A stretch of 64,000 nt of DNA from CAYUEN01 sp964443745 (GTDB lineage: Bacteria > Campylobacterota > Campylobacteria > Campylobacterales > QNZT01): contig CAYUEN010000006.1 of the NCBI GenBank assembly GCA_964443745.1, positions 9,661 to 73,660 on the forward strand, read 5' to 3'. Positions 43,862 to 52,082 of this stretch are shown here, piece after piece. The first letter of the stretch is position 1. Every line of letters starts with the position of its first letter. The position numbers were made by a program, and so were the translations under genes. The notes under the pieces are model-generated. The model was not told where the DNA came from. It ran no database searches and saw nothing but the letters and a program-made list of their open reading frames with translations.

Positions 43862-44875
43862 TTATGCCTCACTCGTTTGGGATTTTAACTCTTCAATTTT
43901 TTTGTTCAAAGCTTTGAGGAAATCCTCATCAAACTGGCTTCCGACAGGGAATCCCAGTGCTTCGAGTTTACCTGTGATCTCTTCGAAAGATTTCTTGCCC
44001 AGGTTTTTCAGTCCTTTGAGCTCCATTTCACTCATGGTGGAAAGCTCACCTACATATTTGATGTTCGCCCGATCCAGACAGTTGAAACTACGGGCACTCA
44101 GTTGTAAATCGTTGACACTCTGAAGCAGTTTTTTCATCTCCGCGGAATTTTCGAAATCGTCTTTGATACTCACGACATCGATATCCATCGCTTTGCTGAA
44201 GATGGCGATCTGCGAATTGAGCGCCTCTATCGACTCTTTGAACGCCTGTACCGGTGGAATCTGTCCGTCGGTCTCGATCTCGAAAACGATCTTCTCGAAT
44301 GTCGGATCGTCTTCTACCAAAACGTTCTCGATCTCGTAGACCGCACGTCTGACAGGCGTGAAATAGGCGTCCACGGCGATGTATTCTTCAGGAACGTCGT
44401 CTCTGAATTGTTCACTCGGAACATATCCGATTCCCTTTTCGATAATCAGGGAGAAGTTGAGCTCCGCATCTTCGTTGATCGTCGCCAGGTGCTGCTGGGG
44501 CGTTACCACGGCAACTTGATCGTTTTCCAGATCGGATCCCTTGATCTCCTTGTGTCCACTGAAGCTGTAGGAGACTTCCACCTTGTTGGAATCGTTTTTG
44601 ATTTTGAACCGGATATTCTTCAGATTCAAAATAAAGAGTGCGACATCCTCCAGCATACCGCGGATACTGTCGAACTCATGGCTGACACCGTCGATCTTGA
44701 CGGCGGTGACGGCATATCCGGCAGAGCTTCCGTAGAGCAAACGTCTCAGCGGGTGCGCGACCGTGACCGCAAAACCGGATTGAAAGGGATAGGCGTAAAC
44801 TTTGACACTGTTTTCACTTACCTTTTCGATCTCGATTTCATGCGGCATATATAAAGACGTACTTATCTTTTTCAT
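43862..44875 (-). CDS. rpoA: RNA polymerase alpha subunit
   Basis: A 337-residue alpha subunit. The N-terminal dimerisation/assembly domain (about 1-235) has HPLRRLLYGSSAGYAVTAVKIDGV and VDAYFTPVRRAVYEIENVLVE. The C-terminal domain has LQLSARSFNCLDRANIKYVGEL, the DNA and activator-contact helices. Slightly longer than the 329 residues of E. coli. It lies between rpsD and rplQ. Confidence 0.98.
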   Translation of the reverse strand: MKKISTSLYMPHEIEIEKVSENSVKVYAYPFQSGFAVTVAHPLRRLLYGSSAGYAVTAVKIDGVSHEFDSIRGMLEDVALFILNLKNIRFKIKNDSNKVEVSYSFSGHKEIKGSDLENDQVAVVTPQQHLATINEDAELNFSLIIEKGIGYVPSEQFRDDVPEEYIAVDAYFTPVRRAVYEIENVLVEDDPTFEKIVFEIETDGQIPPVQAFKESIEALNSQIAIFSKAMDIDVVSIKDDFENSAEMKKLLQSVNDLQLSARSFNCLDRANIKYVGELSTMSEMELKGLKNLGKKSFEEITGKLEALGFPVGSQFDEDFLKALNKKIEELKSQTSEA

Positions 44876-44891
44876 ATTGGCTATCCTTGGC

Positions 44892-45518
44892 TTATTTGGA
44901 ATAAAGCTCTACGATGAGTCTCTCTTCTACCGGAATGACGACCTCTTCTCTCTCGGGTATTCTGGTGAAAATTCCATACTTTTTGTCGATATCCACATCC
45001 ACCCACGGTACGATACCCGTCTGTGCGGTCAATTCGCCCGCTCTGACGATCTGTGGATTGTTTTTGGATTTCTCACGGATTTCGATCTTCTGTCCGGGTT
45101 TGACGCGATACGAAGGGATATTCACCTTCTTCCCATCCACCAAGACATGTCCGTGTGTAACCAGCTGTCTGGCAAAACTTCTGGTCGTCGCGAATCCCAT
45201 TCTGTATACGGCGTTGTCGAGTCTTCTCTCCAACAGGGCGATCAGATTTTCACCGGTATTGCCTTCCATTCTGTTCGCATCTTGAAACAGCCTTCTGAAC
45301 TGTTTTTCGGAAACACCGTACATAAATTTCGCTTTTTGCTTTTCACGAAGCTGCAAACCGTATTCGCTGATCTTGCTTCGTCTTTGTCCATGCTGTCCAG
45401 GTGCGTAGGGACGCTTGTCCAACGCGCTTTTTCCCGCAAGCCTTCTTTCACCTTTGAGTGCCAGGCTGACACCCAGTCTTCTTTCAATTTTTTCTACTGG
45501 TCCTCTATATCTTGCCAT
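44892..45518 (-). CDS. rpsD: 30S ribosomal protein S4
   Basis: A 208-residue S4 with a full S4 RNA-binding domain (LVTHGHVLVDGKKVNIPSYRVKPG). It initiates 30S assembly and in many bacteria represses the alpha operon. No zinc-type Cys cluster at the N-terminus, so it is the Zn-independent form. Encoded between rpsK and rpoA. Confidence 0.98.
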   Translation of the reverse strand: MARYRGPVEKIERRLGVSLALKGERRLAGKSALDKRPYAPGQHGQRRSKISEYGLQLREKQKAKFMYGVSEKQFRRLFQDANRMEGNTGENLIALLERRLDNAVYRMGFATTRSFARQLVTHGHVLVDGKKVNIPSYRVKPGQKIEIREKSKNNPQIVRAGELTAQTGIVPWVDVDIDKKYGIFTRIPEREEVVIPVEERLIVELYSK

Positions 45519-45527
45519 AATTTCTCC

Positions 45528-45920
45528 CTACACTCTTCTTCGTTTTGGTGGTCTGCATCCATTATGCGGCAAAGGCGTGACATCCTTGAAATAGAGTACC
45601 TTGATACCTTCGATTGCGCCGACGCTCTTTACAGCCGTCTCTCTACCGGATCCTGGACCCTGTACCTTGATACCGACCTCTTTGATACCATGTTCCATCG
45701 CTTTGGCCATCGCATCCTCTACAGCCTGCTGCGCGGCATAGGGAGTCGATTTCTTGCTTCCCTTGAAGCCCAATCCACCCGCACTGCTCCAAGCGATGAC
45801 GTTCCCCATCTCGTCCGTGACAGTGATGACGGTATTGTTGAAGGTCGCAGCGATATGTACGATACCTCTGGCGATATTCTTTTTGACTACTTTTTTCTTC
45901 GTTACTCTTCTTTTTGCCAT
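45528..45920 (-). CDS. rpsK: 30S ribosomal protein S11
   Basis: A 130-residue S11 with the usual C-terminus GPGSGRETAV and DVTPLPHNGCRPPKRRRV. Its N-terminal basic tail MAKRRVTKKKVVKK is typical. It forms part of the platform near the 3' end of 16S rRNA. Placed 9 bases before rpsD in the alpha operon. Confidence 0.98.
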   Translation of the reverse strand: MAKRRVTKKKVVKKNIARGIVHIAATFNNTVITVTDEMGNVIAWSSAGGLGFKGSKKSTPYAAQQAVEDAMAKAMEHGIKEVGIKVQGPGSGRETAVKSVGAIEGIKVLYFKDVTPLPHNGCRPPKRRRV

Positions 45921-45932
45921 ACTCTCACTCCG

Positions 45933-46301
45933 TTACTTCGATGCAGAACCGACAGTTTTCTTTCTGCCTTTTCTGGTTCTTGCGTTGGTTTTCGTTTTCT
46001 GTCCGCGCACGGGAAGGCCTCTTCTGTGTCTAAGCCCCCTGTAATTGCCCAGATCCATCAGCGCTTTGATATCCATAGCGACCTTTTTTCTCAGGTCGCC
46101 CTCCACCATATAGCTTTCCTGAATCACTTTTCGGATAGCAGCGATCTCGTCCTCCGTCAATTCATGAACACGTTTGTCGTAGGAGATCCCGGCCTTGTCG
46201 AGAATATCTCTGGCACTCTTCAGACCGATACCATAGATATAGGTCAGACCATATTCCACTCTCTTCTTTTTCGGTAAGTCTACACCAGCGATTCTTGCCA
46301 T
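45933..46301 (-). CDS. rpsM: 30S ribosomal protein S13
   Basis: A 122-residue S13. ARIAGVDLPKKKRVEYGLTYIYGIG and the C-terminal RHRRGLPVRGQKTKTNARTRKG (key parts) are diagnostic. It contacts P-site tRNA and the 50S subunit. It starts 2 bases after the rpmJ stop and heads the S13-S11-S4-alpha-L17 run. Confidence 0.98.
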   Translation of the reverse strand: MARIAGVDLPKKKRVEYGLTYIYGIGLKSARDILDKAGISYDKRVHELTEDEIAAIRKVIQESYMVEGDLRKKVAMDIKALMDLGNYRGLRHRRGLPVRGQKTKTNARTRKGRKKTVGSASK

Positions 46302-46303
46302 GG

Positions 46304-46417
46304 TTATCCTTGTCTCTGTTTGTGTTTTGGATTTTTGCAGATCACTCTGACCGCACCTCTTCGTTTGATAATTTTACAACTATCACACATCTTTTTTACC
46401 GATGGTCTTACTTTCAT
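46304..46417 (-). CDS. rpmJ: 50S ribosomal protein L36
   Basis: A 37-residue L36 read directly from the minus strand. It begins MKVRPSVKKMCDSCKII and ends NPKHKQRQG. Zinc ligands Cys, Cys, Cys and His are present (MCDSCK, VICKNPKH), so this is the zinc-binding form. GAGGAGC is a good ribosome site 4-10 bases before the ATG at 46415-46417. It follows a 211-base leader after infA. Confidence 0.96.
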   Translation of the reverse strand: MKVRPSVKKMCDSCKIIKRRGAVRVICKNPKHKQRQG

Positions 46418-46535
46418 CGTTCGCTCCTCTGTAAATCCTGACAGGCCGTCCATCGACAGCCACAGCCTTCCGGCTTTTCGCCGCTATCTTCACTTACAAA
46501 CATCGAACGGGTAGGTTTATAGAGATCCATAAACC

Positions 46536-46570
46536 AGTCATTGAAAAAACAGTGAATTTTTTCAATGACT
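46536..46570 (-). promoter_or_regulatory. 14-bp hairpin in the rpmJ leader
   Basis: A perfect 14-bp inverted repeat (46536-46549 with 46557-46570, 7-base loop) lies between a likely promoter and rpmJ. In the minus-strand RNA the second arm reads ACTGTTTTTTCAATGACT-like, with six U residues in the stem. It could be an attenuator, a ribosomal protein-binding leader or a processing site. The stem is AT-rich and lacks a trailing U-run of its own. Confidence 0.6.
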
Positions 46571-46603
46571 CTTCTTTCAGTCTCGAAGTTCGAAAAGAGC
46601 CGC

Positions 46604-46620
46604 ATTATATCCAAATAAAA
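46604..46620 (-). promoter_or_regulatory. Probable promoter for rpmJ-rpsM-rpsK-rpsD-rpoA-rplQ
   Basis: A perfect minus-strand TATAAT (46604-46609) is preceded by TTTTATTTGGA, the T-rich pattern of Campylobacterota promoters. It lies 20 bases after the infA stop and 187 before rpmJ, which would allow the alpha operon to be expressed separately from the spc operon. Confidence 0.6.
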
Positions 46621-46634
46621 GTAAAATTTTACTT
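46619..46634. repeat. 16-bp palindrome at the infA stop
   Basis: AAGTAAAATTTTACTT is a perfect palindrome covering the infA stop codon, immediately upstream of the proposed rpmJ promoter. It has no loop, so a DNA-binding site is more likely than a terminator; chance is possible in AT-rich DNA. Confidence 0.4.
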
Positions 46635-46847
46635 ATATCTGAATGTTATACGGCCTTTATCCAGACTGTAGGGTGTCAACTCCACCTTTACCCTGTCGCC
46701 CGGCATGATCTTGATATAGTGCATTCGCATTTTTCCCGCGATATGACACAACACTCTGTGCCCATTTTCGAGCTCCACCTGAAACGTCGCGTTCGGCAGT
46801 GCCTCGACAACGGTACCGTCTATTTCGATCACATCATCTTTCGCCAT
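46629..46847 (-). CDS. infA: Translation initiation factor IF-1
   Basis: A 72-residue OB-fold protein. IEIDGTVVEALPNATFQVELENGH and KIMPGDRVKVELTPYSLDKGRITFRY (key parts) are typical IF-1. It binds the ribosomal A site with IF-2 and IF-3. It lies 8 bases after map, an order shared by many bacteria. Confidence 0.98.
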   Translation of the reverse strand: MAKDDVIEIDGTVVEALPNATFQVELENGHRVLCHIAGKMRMHYIKIMPGDRVKVELTPYSLDKGRITFRYK

Positions 46848-46855
46848 TTATCCTC

Positions 46856-47614
46856 CTAATCTTTCGATAAAATTTCCACTCTGTTGTCGACTACAGCCAC
46901 CGTATGTTCGTAGTGACTTCCTCTAAGCCCGTCTTCGGATACGACCGACCATTTGTCTTTCAAAATCCTCGCGACGCCACTCTTTTGACAGATCATCGGT
47001 TCGAGGCAGAAGACCATTCCGTTTTTGATTTTGGGACCCTGCTTCGGATTCGATCCGTCCAGATAATTCGGTATTTCAGGCTCTTCGTGTGGCTTTCTGC
47101 CGATGCCATGCCCGCAAAACCCGCGCAAAGGGGTAAACCCCCGCTCGGTGATGAACCGCTCCAGGGCGAAACTCAGCTCCTTAAACCGCATCCCGGGACG
47201 AATCAGATCGATCGCGTAATAGAGCGCATCCTTCGCACAAGCAATCAGCGCCTTGTCTTCCTCGGTTATCTCGCCGATACCCAGCGTGACAGCCGCATCC
47301 CCATACCAGCCGTCTTTTTCGACGCCGATATCAAGGCCCAGAATGTCGCCCTCTTCGATTTTCGTTTCGTCCGGAATACCATGGATAATCACTTCGTTCA
47401 GGGAGGTACACACACCTGCGGGAAAGCCGTAGAGTCCCTTGAAAGAGGGTCTCGCATCGAGCGATGCGATGAAATCTTCCCCCATTTCGTTGATCTCTTT
47501 GAGACTCATACCCGGCCGGATATAGGTTTCAAGATGCTTGAGGGTTTTGGCTACATAGCTGTTCGCAACCCTCAGTTTTTCTATTTCTGAGGGTTTGCGT
47601 ATCGCGATCGCCAT
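46856..47614 (-). CDS. map: Methionine aminopeptidase, type I
   Basis: A 252-residue metalloprotease that removes the initiator Met. Metal ligands are in DILGLDIGVEKDGWYGDAAVT (two Asp), GFCGHGIGRKPHEEPEIPN (His) and FCLEPM plus the terminal GSHYEHTVAV (Glu). No N-terminal extension, so class Ia. It lies 3 bases after secY. Confidence 0.97.
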   Translation of the reverse strand: MAIAIRKPSEIEKLRVANSYVAKTLKHLETYIRPGMSLKEINEMGEDFIASLDARPSFKGLYGFPAGVCTSLNEVIIHGIPDETKIEEGDILGLDIGVEKDGWYGDAAVTLGIGEITEEDKALIACAKDALYYAIDLIRPGMRFKELSFALERFITERGFTPLRGFCGHGIGRKPHEEPEIPNYLDGSNPKQGPKIKNGMVFCLEPMICQKSGVARILKDKWSVVSEDGLRGSHYEHTVAVVDNRVEILSKD

Positions 47615-47617
47615 CTA

Positions 47618-48877
47618 TTAGAGGCCCACCGCGTTGAGAGTGTTGTATTTGCTCATATAGATCTGCGCTTCGATTTTGCGCATCGTATCCAGAGCCACCT
47701 GTACGACGATCAACACGGCCGTACCTCCGAAATAAAACGGTACACCCATAAATTTCACGAGTACCCACGGCAGTGTGGAAATCAATCCCAGATAGATCGC
47801 ACCACTGAAGGTCAATCGACTGGCCACTTCGTTCAGGAATTCGGCCGTACTCGAACCGGGACGCACACCGGGAATGAATCCGCCCTGTTTTTTCAGATTT
47901 TCGGAGATGTCTTTCGCGTTGAACACGATGGAAGCGTAAAAATAGGCGAAAAAGACAACACCCAGAAACATCAGAATATTGAAAAGATAGCTGTTGGGGC
48001 TAATCAAATCCGCAATCTTCTGGACATAGGGATTGCTGCTTCCCTGCAACAGGGTCGAAGGCATCATCAAAACGGCCGAGGCGAAAATCGGAGGAATGAC
48101 GCCACTGAGATTGACTTTGATCGGAATATAGTTCATCACCCTTTTGTTCTGATTTTGCATCATCGTCTTTCTCGAATAGGAGATCGGTATTCTGCGTTCA
48201 CCCAACTCCACATAGATGATGACGCCGACAGTGATGACGATCACAGCCAGTATCGCAAGAACGACCAGAAAATTGAGTTCGCCCGTATTGACCAGATTGA
48301 TCGTGCCGCCAATCGCCGAAGGAATACCCGAAACGATACCCGCGAAAATGATCAATGAAATTCCGTTTCCGACACCTCTTTGGGTAATCTGCTCTCCGAT
48401 CCACATCAGCATCATCGTACCCGCCAGCATCGAAAACGCCGCGATCGGAATGAAAAGGCTCATATCGATCATGATCGCGCTTTCGCTTCCGTTACCCAGA
48501 CTCTTGAGCCCCATCGAAACACCGATCGCTTGCACGAAGGTGATCACGACCGTCGCATAACGGATGATCTGCATATATTTGGTCATACCGTCTCGCTCTT
48601 TTTTCATCTGGCCGAGTGTCGGGAAAGTGGCGGCGAGCAATTCCATGATAATCGAGGCGGTGATATAGGGCATGATTCCGAGCGAAATGATACTCAATCG
48701 ACTGACCGCATTACCGCTGAACATGTTGAACATGCCCAGCGCATTGTTGGAGTTGGAGTCGAAGAAGTGTTTGATCACATCGACGTTGACCCCCGGAACG
48801 GGGATATAGGAGAGGATTCTATACGCAAACAAGAAACCGAGCGTGATCAAAATCTTGTTTGTCAGATCTTTACTCAT
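47618..48877 (-). CDS. secY: Preprotein translocase subunit SecY
   Basis: A 419-residue channel protein with ten membrane helices. Landmarks are FRILSYIPVPGVN-like YRILSYIPVPGVNVD after helix 1, LGIMPYITASIIMELL in the plug/gate region, and LKKQGGFIPGVRPGSSTAEFL in the cytoplasmic loop that binds SecA and ribosomes. It abuts rplO (start and stop share one base) as in most spc operons. adk does not follow. Confidence 0.98.
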   Translation of the reverse strand: MSKDLTNKILITLGFLFAYRILSYIPVPGVNVDVIKHFFDSNSNNALGMFNMFSGNAVSRLSIISLGIMPYITASIIMELLAATFPTLGQMKKERDGMTKYMQIIRYATVVITFVQAIGVSMGLKSLGNGSESAIMIDMSLFIPIAAFSMLAGTMMLMWIGEQITQRGVGNGISLIIFAGIVSGIPSAIGGTINLVNTGELNFLVVLAILAVIVITVGVIIYVELGERRIPISYSRKTMMQNQNKRVMNYIPIKVNLSGVIPPIFASAVLMMPSTLLQGSSNPYVQKIADLISPNSYLFNILMFLGVVFFAYFYASIVFNAKDISENLKKQGGFIPGVRPGSSTAEFLNEVASRLTFSGAIYLGLISTLPWVLVKFMGVPFYFGGTAVLIVVQVALDTMRKIEAQIYMSKYNTLNAVGL

Positions 48878-49278
48878 TACTCTTTTCCGCTATGAGTGAC
48901 GTTTTCATCTTTGATTTTGGAAGCGAGCGCTTTGGCACCCTTTCCGATCAGTTTCACCTTTTTGACGCTATTTTGCATCTTATGGACGGTTTTGATCGTC
49001 TCGATCGTGATTTCATCAAGTTCGGCGACTTTCTTCACTCTGTCCACATTGATGACGTAGGGTTTGACGACTCTGGAGGTAAAGCCGACTTTCGGCAGAC
49101 GTCTTTGGAGCGGTTGCTGACCGCCTTCGAAACCTCTTTTTCTGCTGTAGCCCGTACGGCTTTTCTGTCCCTTGTTGCCTCGAGTGGCGGTTTTACCCAT
49201 ACCACTTCCCTGTCCACGACCGACTCTTTTTCTATTTTTGGTAGAACCTGTGGCCGATGTCAAATTATCGAGTGCCAT
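48877..49278 (-). CDS. rplO: 50S ribosomal protein L15
   Basis: A 133-residue L15. The glycine-rich N-terminus with GRGQGSGMGKTATRGNKGQKSR and the GFEGGQQPLQRRLPKVGF stretch are diagnostic. It follows rpsE after only 10 bases, so rpmD (L30), usually between them, is missing. Confidence 0.97.
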   Translation of the reverse strand: MALDNLTSATGSTKNRKRVGRGQGSGMGKTATRGNKGQKSRTGYSRKRGFEGGQQPLQRRLPKVGFTSRVVKPYVINVDRVKKVAELDEITIETIKTVHKMQNSVKKVKLIGKGAKALASKIKDENVTHSGKE

Positions 49279-49288
49279 ATCTATCCTT

Positions 49289-49738
49289 TTACTGTTTGAT
49301 CATACTGAGCGCTTTGACCGTCGCTCTGACGAGATTGCCGGGATTGTTCGATCCCAAAGATTTGGTCAGAATATCCTTGATTCCCGCAAGCTCCAAAACC
49401 GGTCTTGTGGCACCACCCGCGATCACACCGGTACCTTCGGACGCCGGCTTGAGCAGAATTCTGCTAGCATTGTATTTGAGCTCGATATCGTGCGCGATCG
49501 TCGAACCTTTGACATTGACTTTGACGAGGTTTTTGAACGCATCGTCGACCGCCTTCTTGATCGCATCGGGAACCTCTTTGGCTTTGCCCGAACCGTATCC
49601 GATGATACCGTTTCTGTTACCGACGACCACCAACGCCGTAAAGCGGAATCTTCTACCACCTTTGACAACCTTGGTCACCCTGCCGATGTTGACGATGACC
49701 TCTTCAAACTCTTCTCTGTTAATTTTATCCATTTCCAT
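49289..49738 (-). CDS. rpsE: 30S ribosomal protein S5
   Basis: A 149-residue S5. The N-terminal double-stranded RNA-binding part has KVVKGGRRFRFTALVVVGNRNG, and the C-terminal part has ILLKPASEGTGVIAGGATRPVLELAG (both partly quoted). It helps maintain decoding accuracy. It is shorter at the N-terminus than E. coli S5. Confidence 0.98.
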   Translation of the reverse strand: MEMDKINREEFEEVIVNIGRVTKVVKGGRRFRFTALVVVGNRNGIIGYGSGKAKEVPDAIKKAVDDAFKNLVKVNVKGSTIAHDIELKYNASRILLKPASEGTGVIAGGATRPVLELAGIKDILTKSLGSNNPGNLVRATVKALSMIKQ

Positions 49739-49744
49739 TCGCCC

Positions 49745-50101
49745 TTAAAGTGTAATTCCGTTTTCTCTCAAACTGTCCGCAAACGCCGCGACAACACCAT
49801 GGTATTTGTTGCCTCTGCGATCGAAAACGACTCTCTCGATCCCTTTGCTCTTGAGTGTCTCGGCGAAAATCTTCGCGATGACGACGGCGGATTCTTTGTT
49901 GGCCTTCTGTCCCTCTTTCGCTCCGTTGACACTTGCGAGCGTCGTAGCCGTGACATCGTCGATCGCCTGCGCGTAGAGATGTTTGTTGGACTTGAAGAGC
50001 GCGACTCTGGGCATTTCGGCCGTACCGCTTATTTTGCCACGAACCCTGTTGACTCTGCGTTGTTGCAGCTTGTTTTTCTTTTTCAGTAATTTCGTTCTCA
50101 T
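49745..50101 (-). CDS. rplR: 50S ribosomal protein L18
   Basis: A 118-residue 5S rRNA-binding protein. Signatures are PRVALFKSNKHLYAQAIDD and the C-terminal VVFDRRGNKYHGVVAAFADSLRE pattern. It lies between rplF and rpsE in the spc operon with short gaps. Confidence 0.98.
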   Translation of the reverse strand: MRTKLLKKKNKLQQRRVNRVRGKISGTAEMPRVALFKSNKHLYAQAIDDVTATTLASVNGAKEGQKANKESAVVIAKIFAETLKSKGIERVVFDRRGNKYHGVVAAFADSLRENGITL

Positions 50102-50110
50102 ATCCTACCT

Positions 50111-50647
50111 CTACTTCCCTGCTGTTTTACCGGCTTTTCTGATGATCACCTCGTCGGCGTATTTGACACCTTTACCTTTGTATGGCTCCGGCGGTCTGAA
50201 GCTTCTGATCTCGGCCGCAATCTGACCGACGACCTGCTTGTCGTCGCCCTCTATAGTGATGACGTTTTTCTCTACAGCAATTTTCACATCCTTCGGAAAC
50301 TCGTAATTGATGGGATGTGAAAAACCGAGTTGCAATTCAAGAACGTTCCCTTTGACGGCCGCTCTATACCCGACACCGTTGATCTCGAGAACTTTTTTGT
50401 ATCCCTCGGTCAGACCGATGATCACATTCTGGCTCAAAGATCTGAACGTACCCCAGTACGCCCTGCTTTGTCTATCGTCACCCTTGGGTTTGAAAACGAT
50501 CTGTCCGTCGTCGATGGAAACGTCGACATACCCTCTCGTGTCGATCTTTTTCTCGACATTACCCTTTTTGAAGTTGATCACGTCACCCTCGAGCTTCACG
50601 TCGATGCCCGCGGGTATCGTGACCGGCTGTTTACCTATTCTTGACAT
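50111..50647 (-). CDS. rplF: 50S ribosomal protein L6
   Basis: A 178-residue L6 with its two tandem domains: MSRIGKQPVTIPAG at the start and FRPPEPYKGKGVKYADEVI near the end. It sits near the peptidyl transferase and factor-binding regions. A 53-base gap separates it from rpsH, one of the longer ones in the cluster. Confidence 0.98.
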   Translation of the reverse strand: MSRIGKQPVTIPAGIDVKLEGDVINFKKGNVEKKIDTRGYVDVSIDDGQIVFKPKGDDRQSRAYWGTFRSLSQNVIIGLTEGYKKVLEINGVGYRAAVKGNVLELQLGFSHPINYEFPKDVKIAVEKNVITIEGDDKQVVGQIAAEIRSFRPPEPYKGKGVKYADEVIIRKAGKTAGK

Positions 50648-50700
50648 ATTTTTCCTTTTACTTGTCTACGATATCTATCGAATGCCGTAAAATTTCACTT

Positions 50701-51096
50701 TTACCATACACTGCAGATCAATTCGCCGCCTACGCCTTCTTTGTAGGCCACGTCGTTGCTGAGTACACCTTTGGAGGTACTGACGATGATCGTACCGTAC
50801 CCGTTCTTGAATCGTTTGATCTCGTCCGCGCCTTTGTAGACACGTCGTCCGGGCTTGGAGATCTTTTTGATTTCATTGATGACCTGATTCCCGCGATCGT
50901 CATACTTGAGTACGACTTTGATGAATCGCTTGTTGCCCTCTTCTCTGACATTGTAACTGTCGATATAACCTTTTTCCTGAAGAATCTTCACGACAGATTC
51001 CACCAGTTTGGAGTAGAGCAGTTCAGTCACTTCGAGTTTTCTCATAGAAGCGTTTCTGATACGTGTCAACGCATCCGCTACCAAATCGTTTACCAT
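50701..51096 (-). CDS. rpsH: 30S ribosomal protein S8
   Basis: A 131-residue S8. It begins VNDLVADALTRIRNASM and ends GTIIVSTSKGVLSNDVAYKEGVGGELICSVW (family C-terminus). S8 binds 16S helix 21 and in E. coli represses the spc operon by binding its mRNA. Confidence 0.98.
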   Translation of the reverse strand: MVNDLVADALTRIRNASMRKLEVTELLYSKLVESVVKILQEKGYIDSYNVREEGNKRFIKVVLKYDDRGNQVINEIKKISKPGRRVYKGADEIKRFKNGYGTIIVSTSKGVLSNDVAYKEGVGGELICSVW

Positions 51097-51106
51097 AATC
51101 TATCCC

Positions 51107-51292
51107 CTACCAGCTTGATTTTTTGATACCGGGCAATTTACCCTCGTTCGCCATTTTTCTGAAGCAGACCCTGCAGATACCGAAATCTCTGTAGACAGAG
51201 TGCGGTCTGCCGCAAATCTGGCATCTCGTATAGGCTCTCACTGCAAACTTCGGTTTTCTTTTCGCTTTCGCGATCATCGATTTCTTTGCCAT
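51107..51292 (-). CDS. rpsN: 30S ribosomal protein S14, zinc-binding (type Z)
   Basis: A 61-residue short S14. Four Cys zinc ligands are in CQICGRPHSVYRDFGICRVC, so this is the C+ form. It shares one base with the rplE stop. No second, C- rpsN copy is seen here. Confidence 0.97.
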   Translation of the reverse strand: MAKKSMIAKAKRKPKFAVRAYTRCQICGRPHSVYRDFGICRVCFRKMANEGKLPGIKKSSW

Positions 51293-51843
51293 TATTCACG
51301 TCCCTTCGCAAACGGCATGCCCATCAGTTCCAACAACTTGTACGCCTCTTTGTCGTCTTCGGTCGTGGTCACGAACGTGATGTTCATACCATGAGTTTTT
51401 ATGATGTTGTCAAATTTCACCTCAGGAAACACGAGCTGCTCGTCCAACCCGAAACTGTAGTTTCCATGCCCGTCGAAACCGTTCGCCGATACGCCCCTGA
51501 AGTCTTTCACGCGCGGAAGGGTGATCGAAATCAGTTTGTCCATGAACGTATACATTCTCTTACCGCGAAGCGTCACTTTGACACCGACGGGGAAGCCTTC
51601 TCTAAGCTTGAAACCGGCGATCGATTTTCTAGCCCTCGTGACGACGGCTCTTTGTCCCGCGATCAGAGAGATCGTATCCTGAACGTTCTGAAGCACTTTG
51701 CTGTCTCTGGCTTCTTCACCCGCACCGACACTGATAACGATCTTTTCGAGTGCGGGAATCTGCATCGGATTCTTGATGTCGAACTCTTTGACCAGCGCGG
51801 GTCTGACCGTTTCGTTATACTGTTTTTGAAGTCTTATTTCCAT
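51292..51843 (-). CDS. rplE: 50S ribosomal protein L5
   Basis: A 183-residue L5, which bridges 5S rRNA and the P-site tRNA. LEKIVISVGAGEEARDSKVL, RARKSIAGFKLREGFPVGVKVTLRG and VKFDNIIKTHGMNITFVTT are family stretches (partly quoted). Encoded between rplX and rpsN. Confidence 0.98.
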   Translation of the reverse strand: MEIRLQKQYNETVRPALVKEFDIKNPMQIPALEKIVISVGAGEEARDSKVLQNVQDTISLIAGQRAVVTRARKSIAGFKLREGFPVGVKVTLRGKRMYTFMDKLISITLPRVKDFRGVSANGFDGHGNYSFGLDEQLVFPEVKFDNIIKTHGMNITFVTTTEDDKEAYKLLELMGMPFAKGRE

Positions 51844-51848
51844 AATTC

Positions 51849-52082
51849 CTAACCTTCCACTTTAGCGACGTTCGAAATGTGAATCGGCATCTCTTTGTTG
51901 ACGAAACCACCCTGAGGATTCTCTTCGGTAGGTTTGACCGCCTTTTTTGCGATTTTACAACCGCTGACGATGACTTGCGCCGTCTTGGGAAGCACTTTGA
52001 GCACCTCTCCTTCTTTACCTTTGTCGTCACCCGCGATAATCTTGACCGTATCGCCTTTTTTGATTTTGAACTTCGTTGCCAT
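51849..52082 (-). CDS. rplX: 50S ribosomal protein L24
   Basis: A 77-residue L24 with the KOW motif KKGDTVKIIAGDDKGKEGEVLKVLP and the KPTEENPQGGFVNKEMPIHISNV segment. It starts 50S assembly at the 5' end of 23S rRNA. It is shorter than E. coli L24 (104), lacking the C-terminal tail. Confidence 0.97.
   Translation of the reverse strand: MATKFKIKKGDTVKIIAGDDKGKEGEVLKVLPKTAQVIVSGCKIAKKAVKPTEENPQGGFVNKEMPIHISNVAKVEG

Noticed and set aside
44802..46277. A 491-codon open frame on the plus strand opposite rpsD, rpsK and rpsM
   Set aside because: It is antisense to three universal ribosomal protein genes and its translation has no family features.
46414..46614. A 66-codon frame in the rpmJ leader ending ATGA with the rpmJ start
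   Set aside because: Its TTG start lies inside the proposed -10 box and it has no ribosome site; the sequence is better explained as a structured leader. A Cys-rich C-terminal part is noted but not enough.
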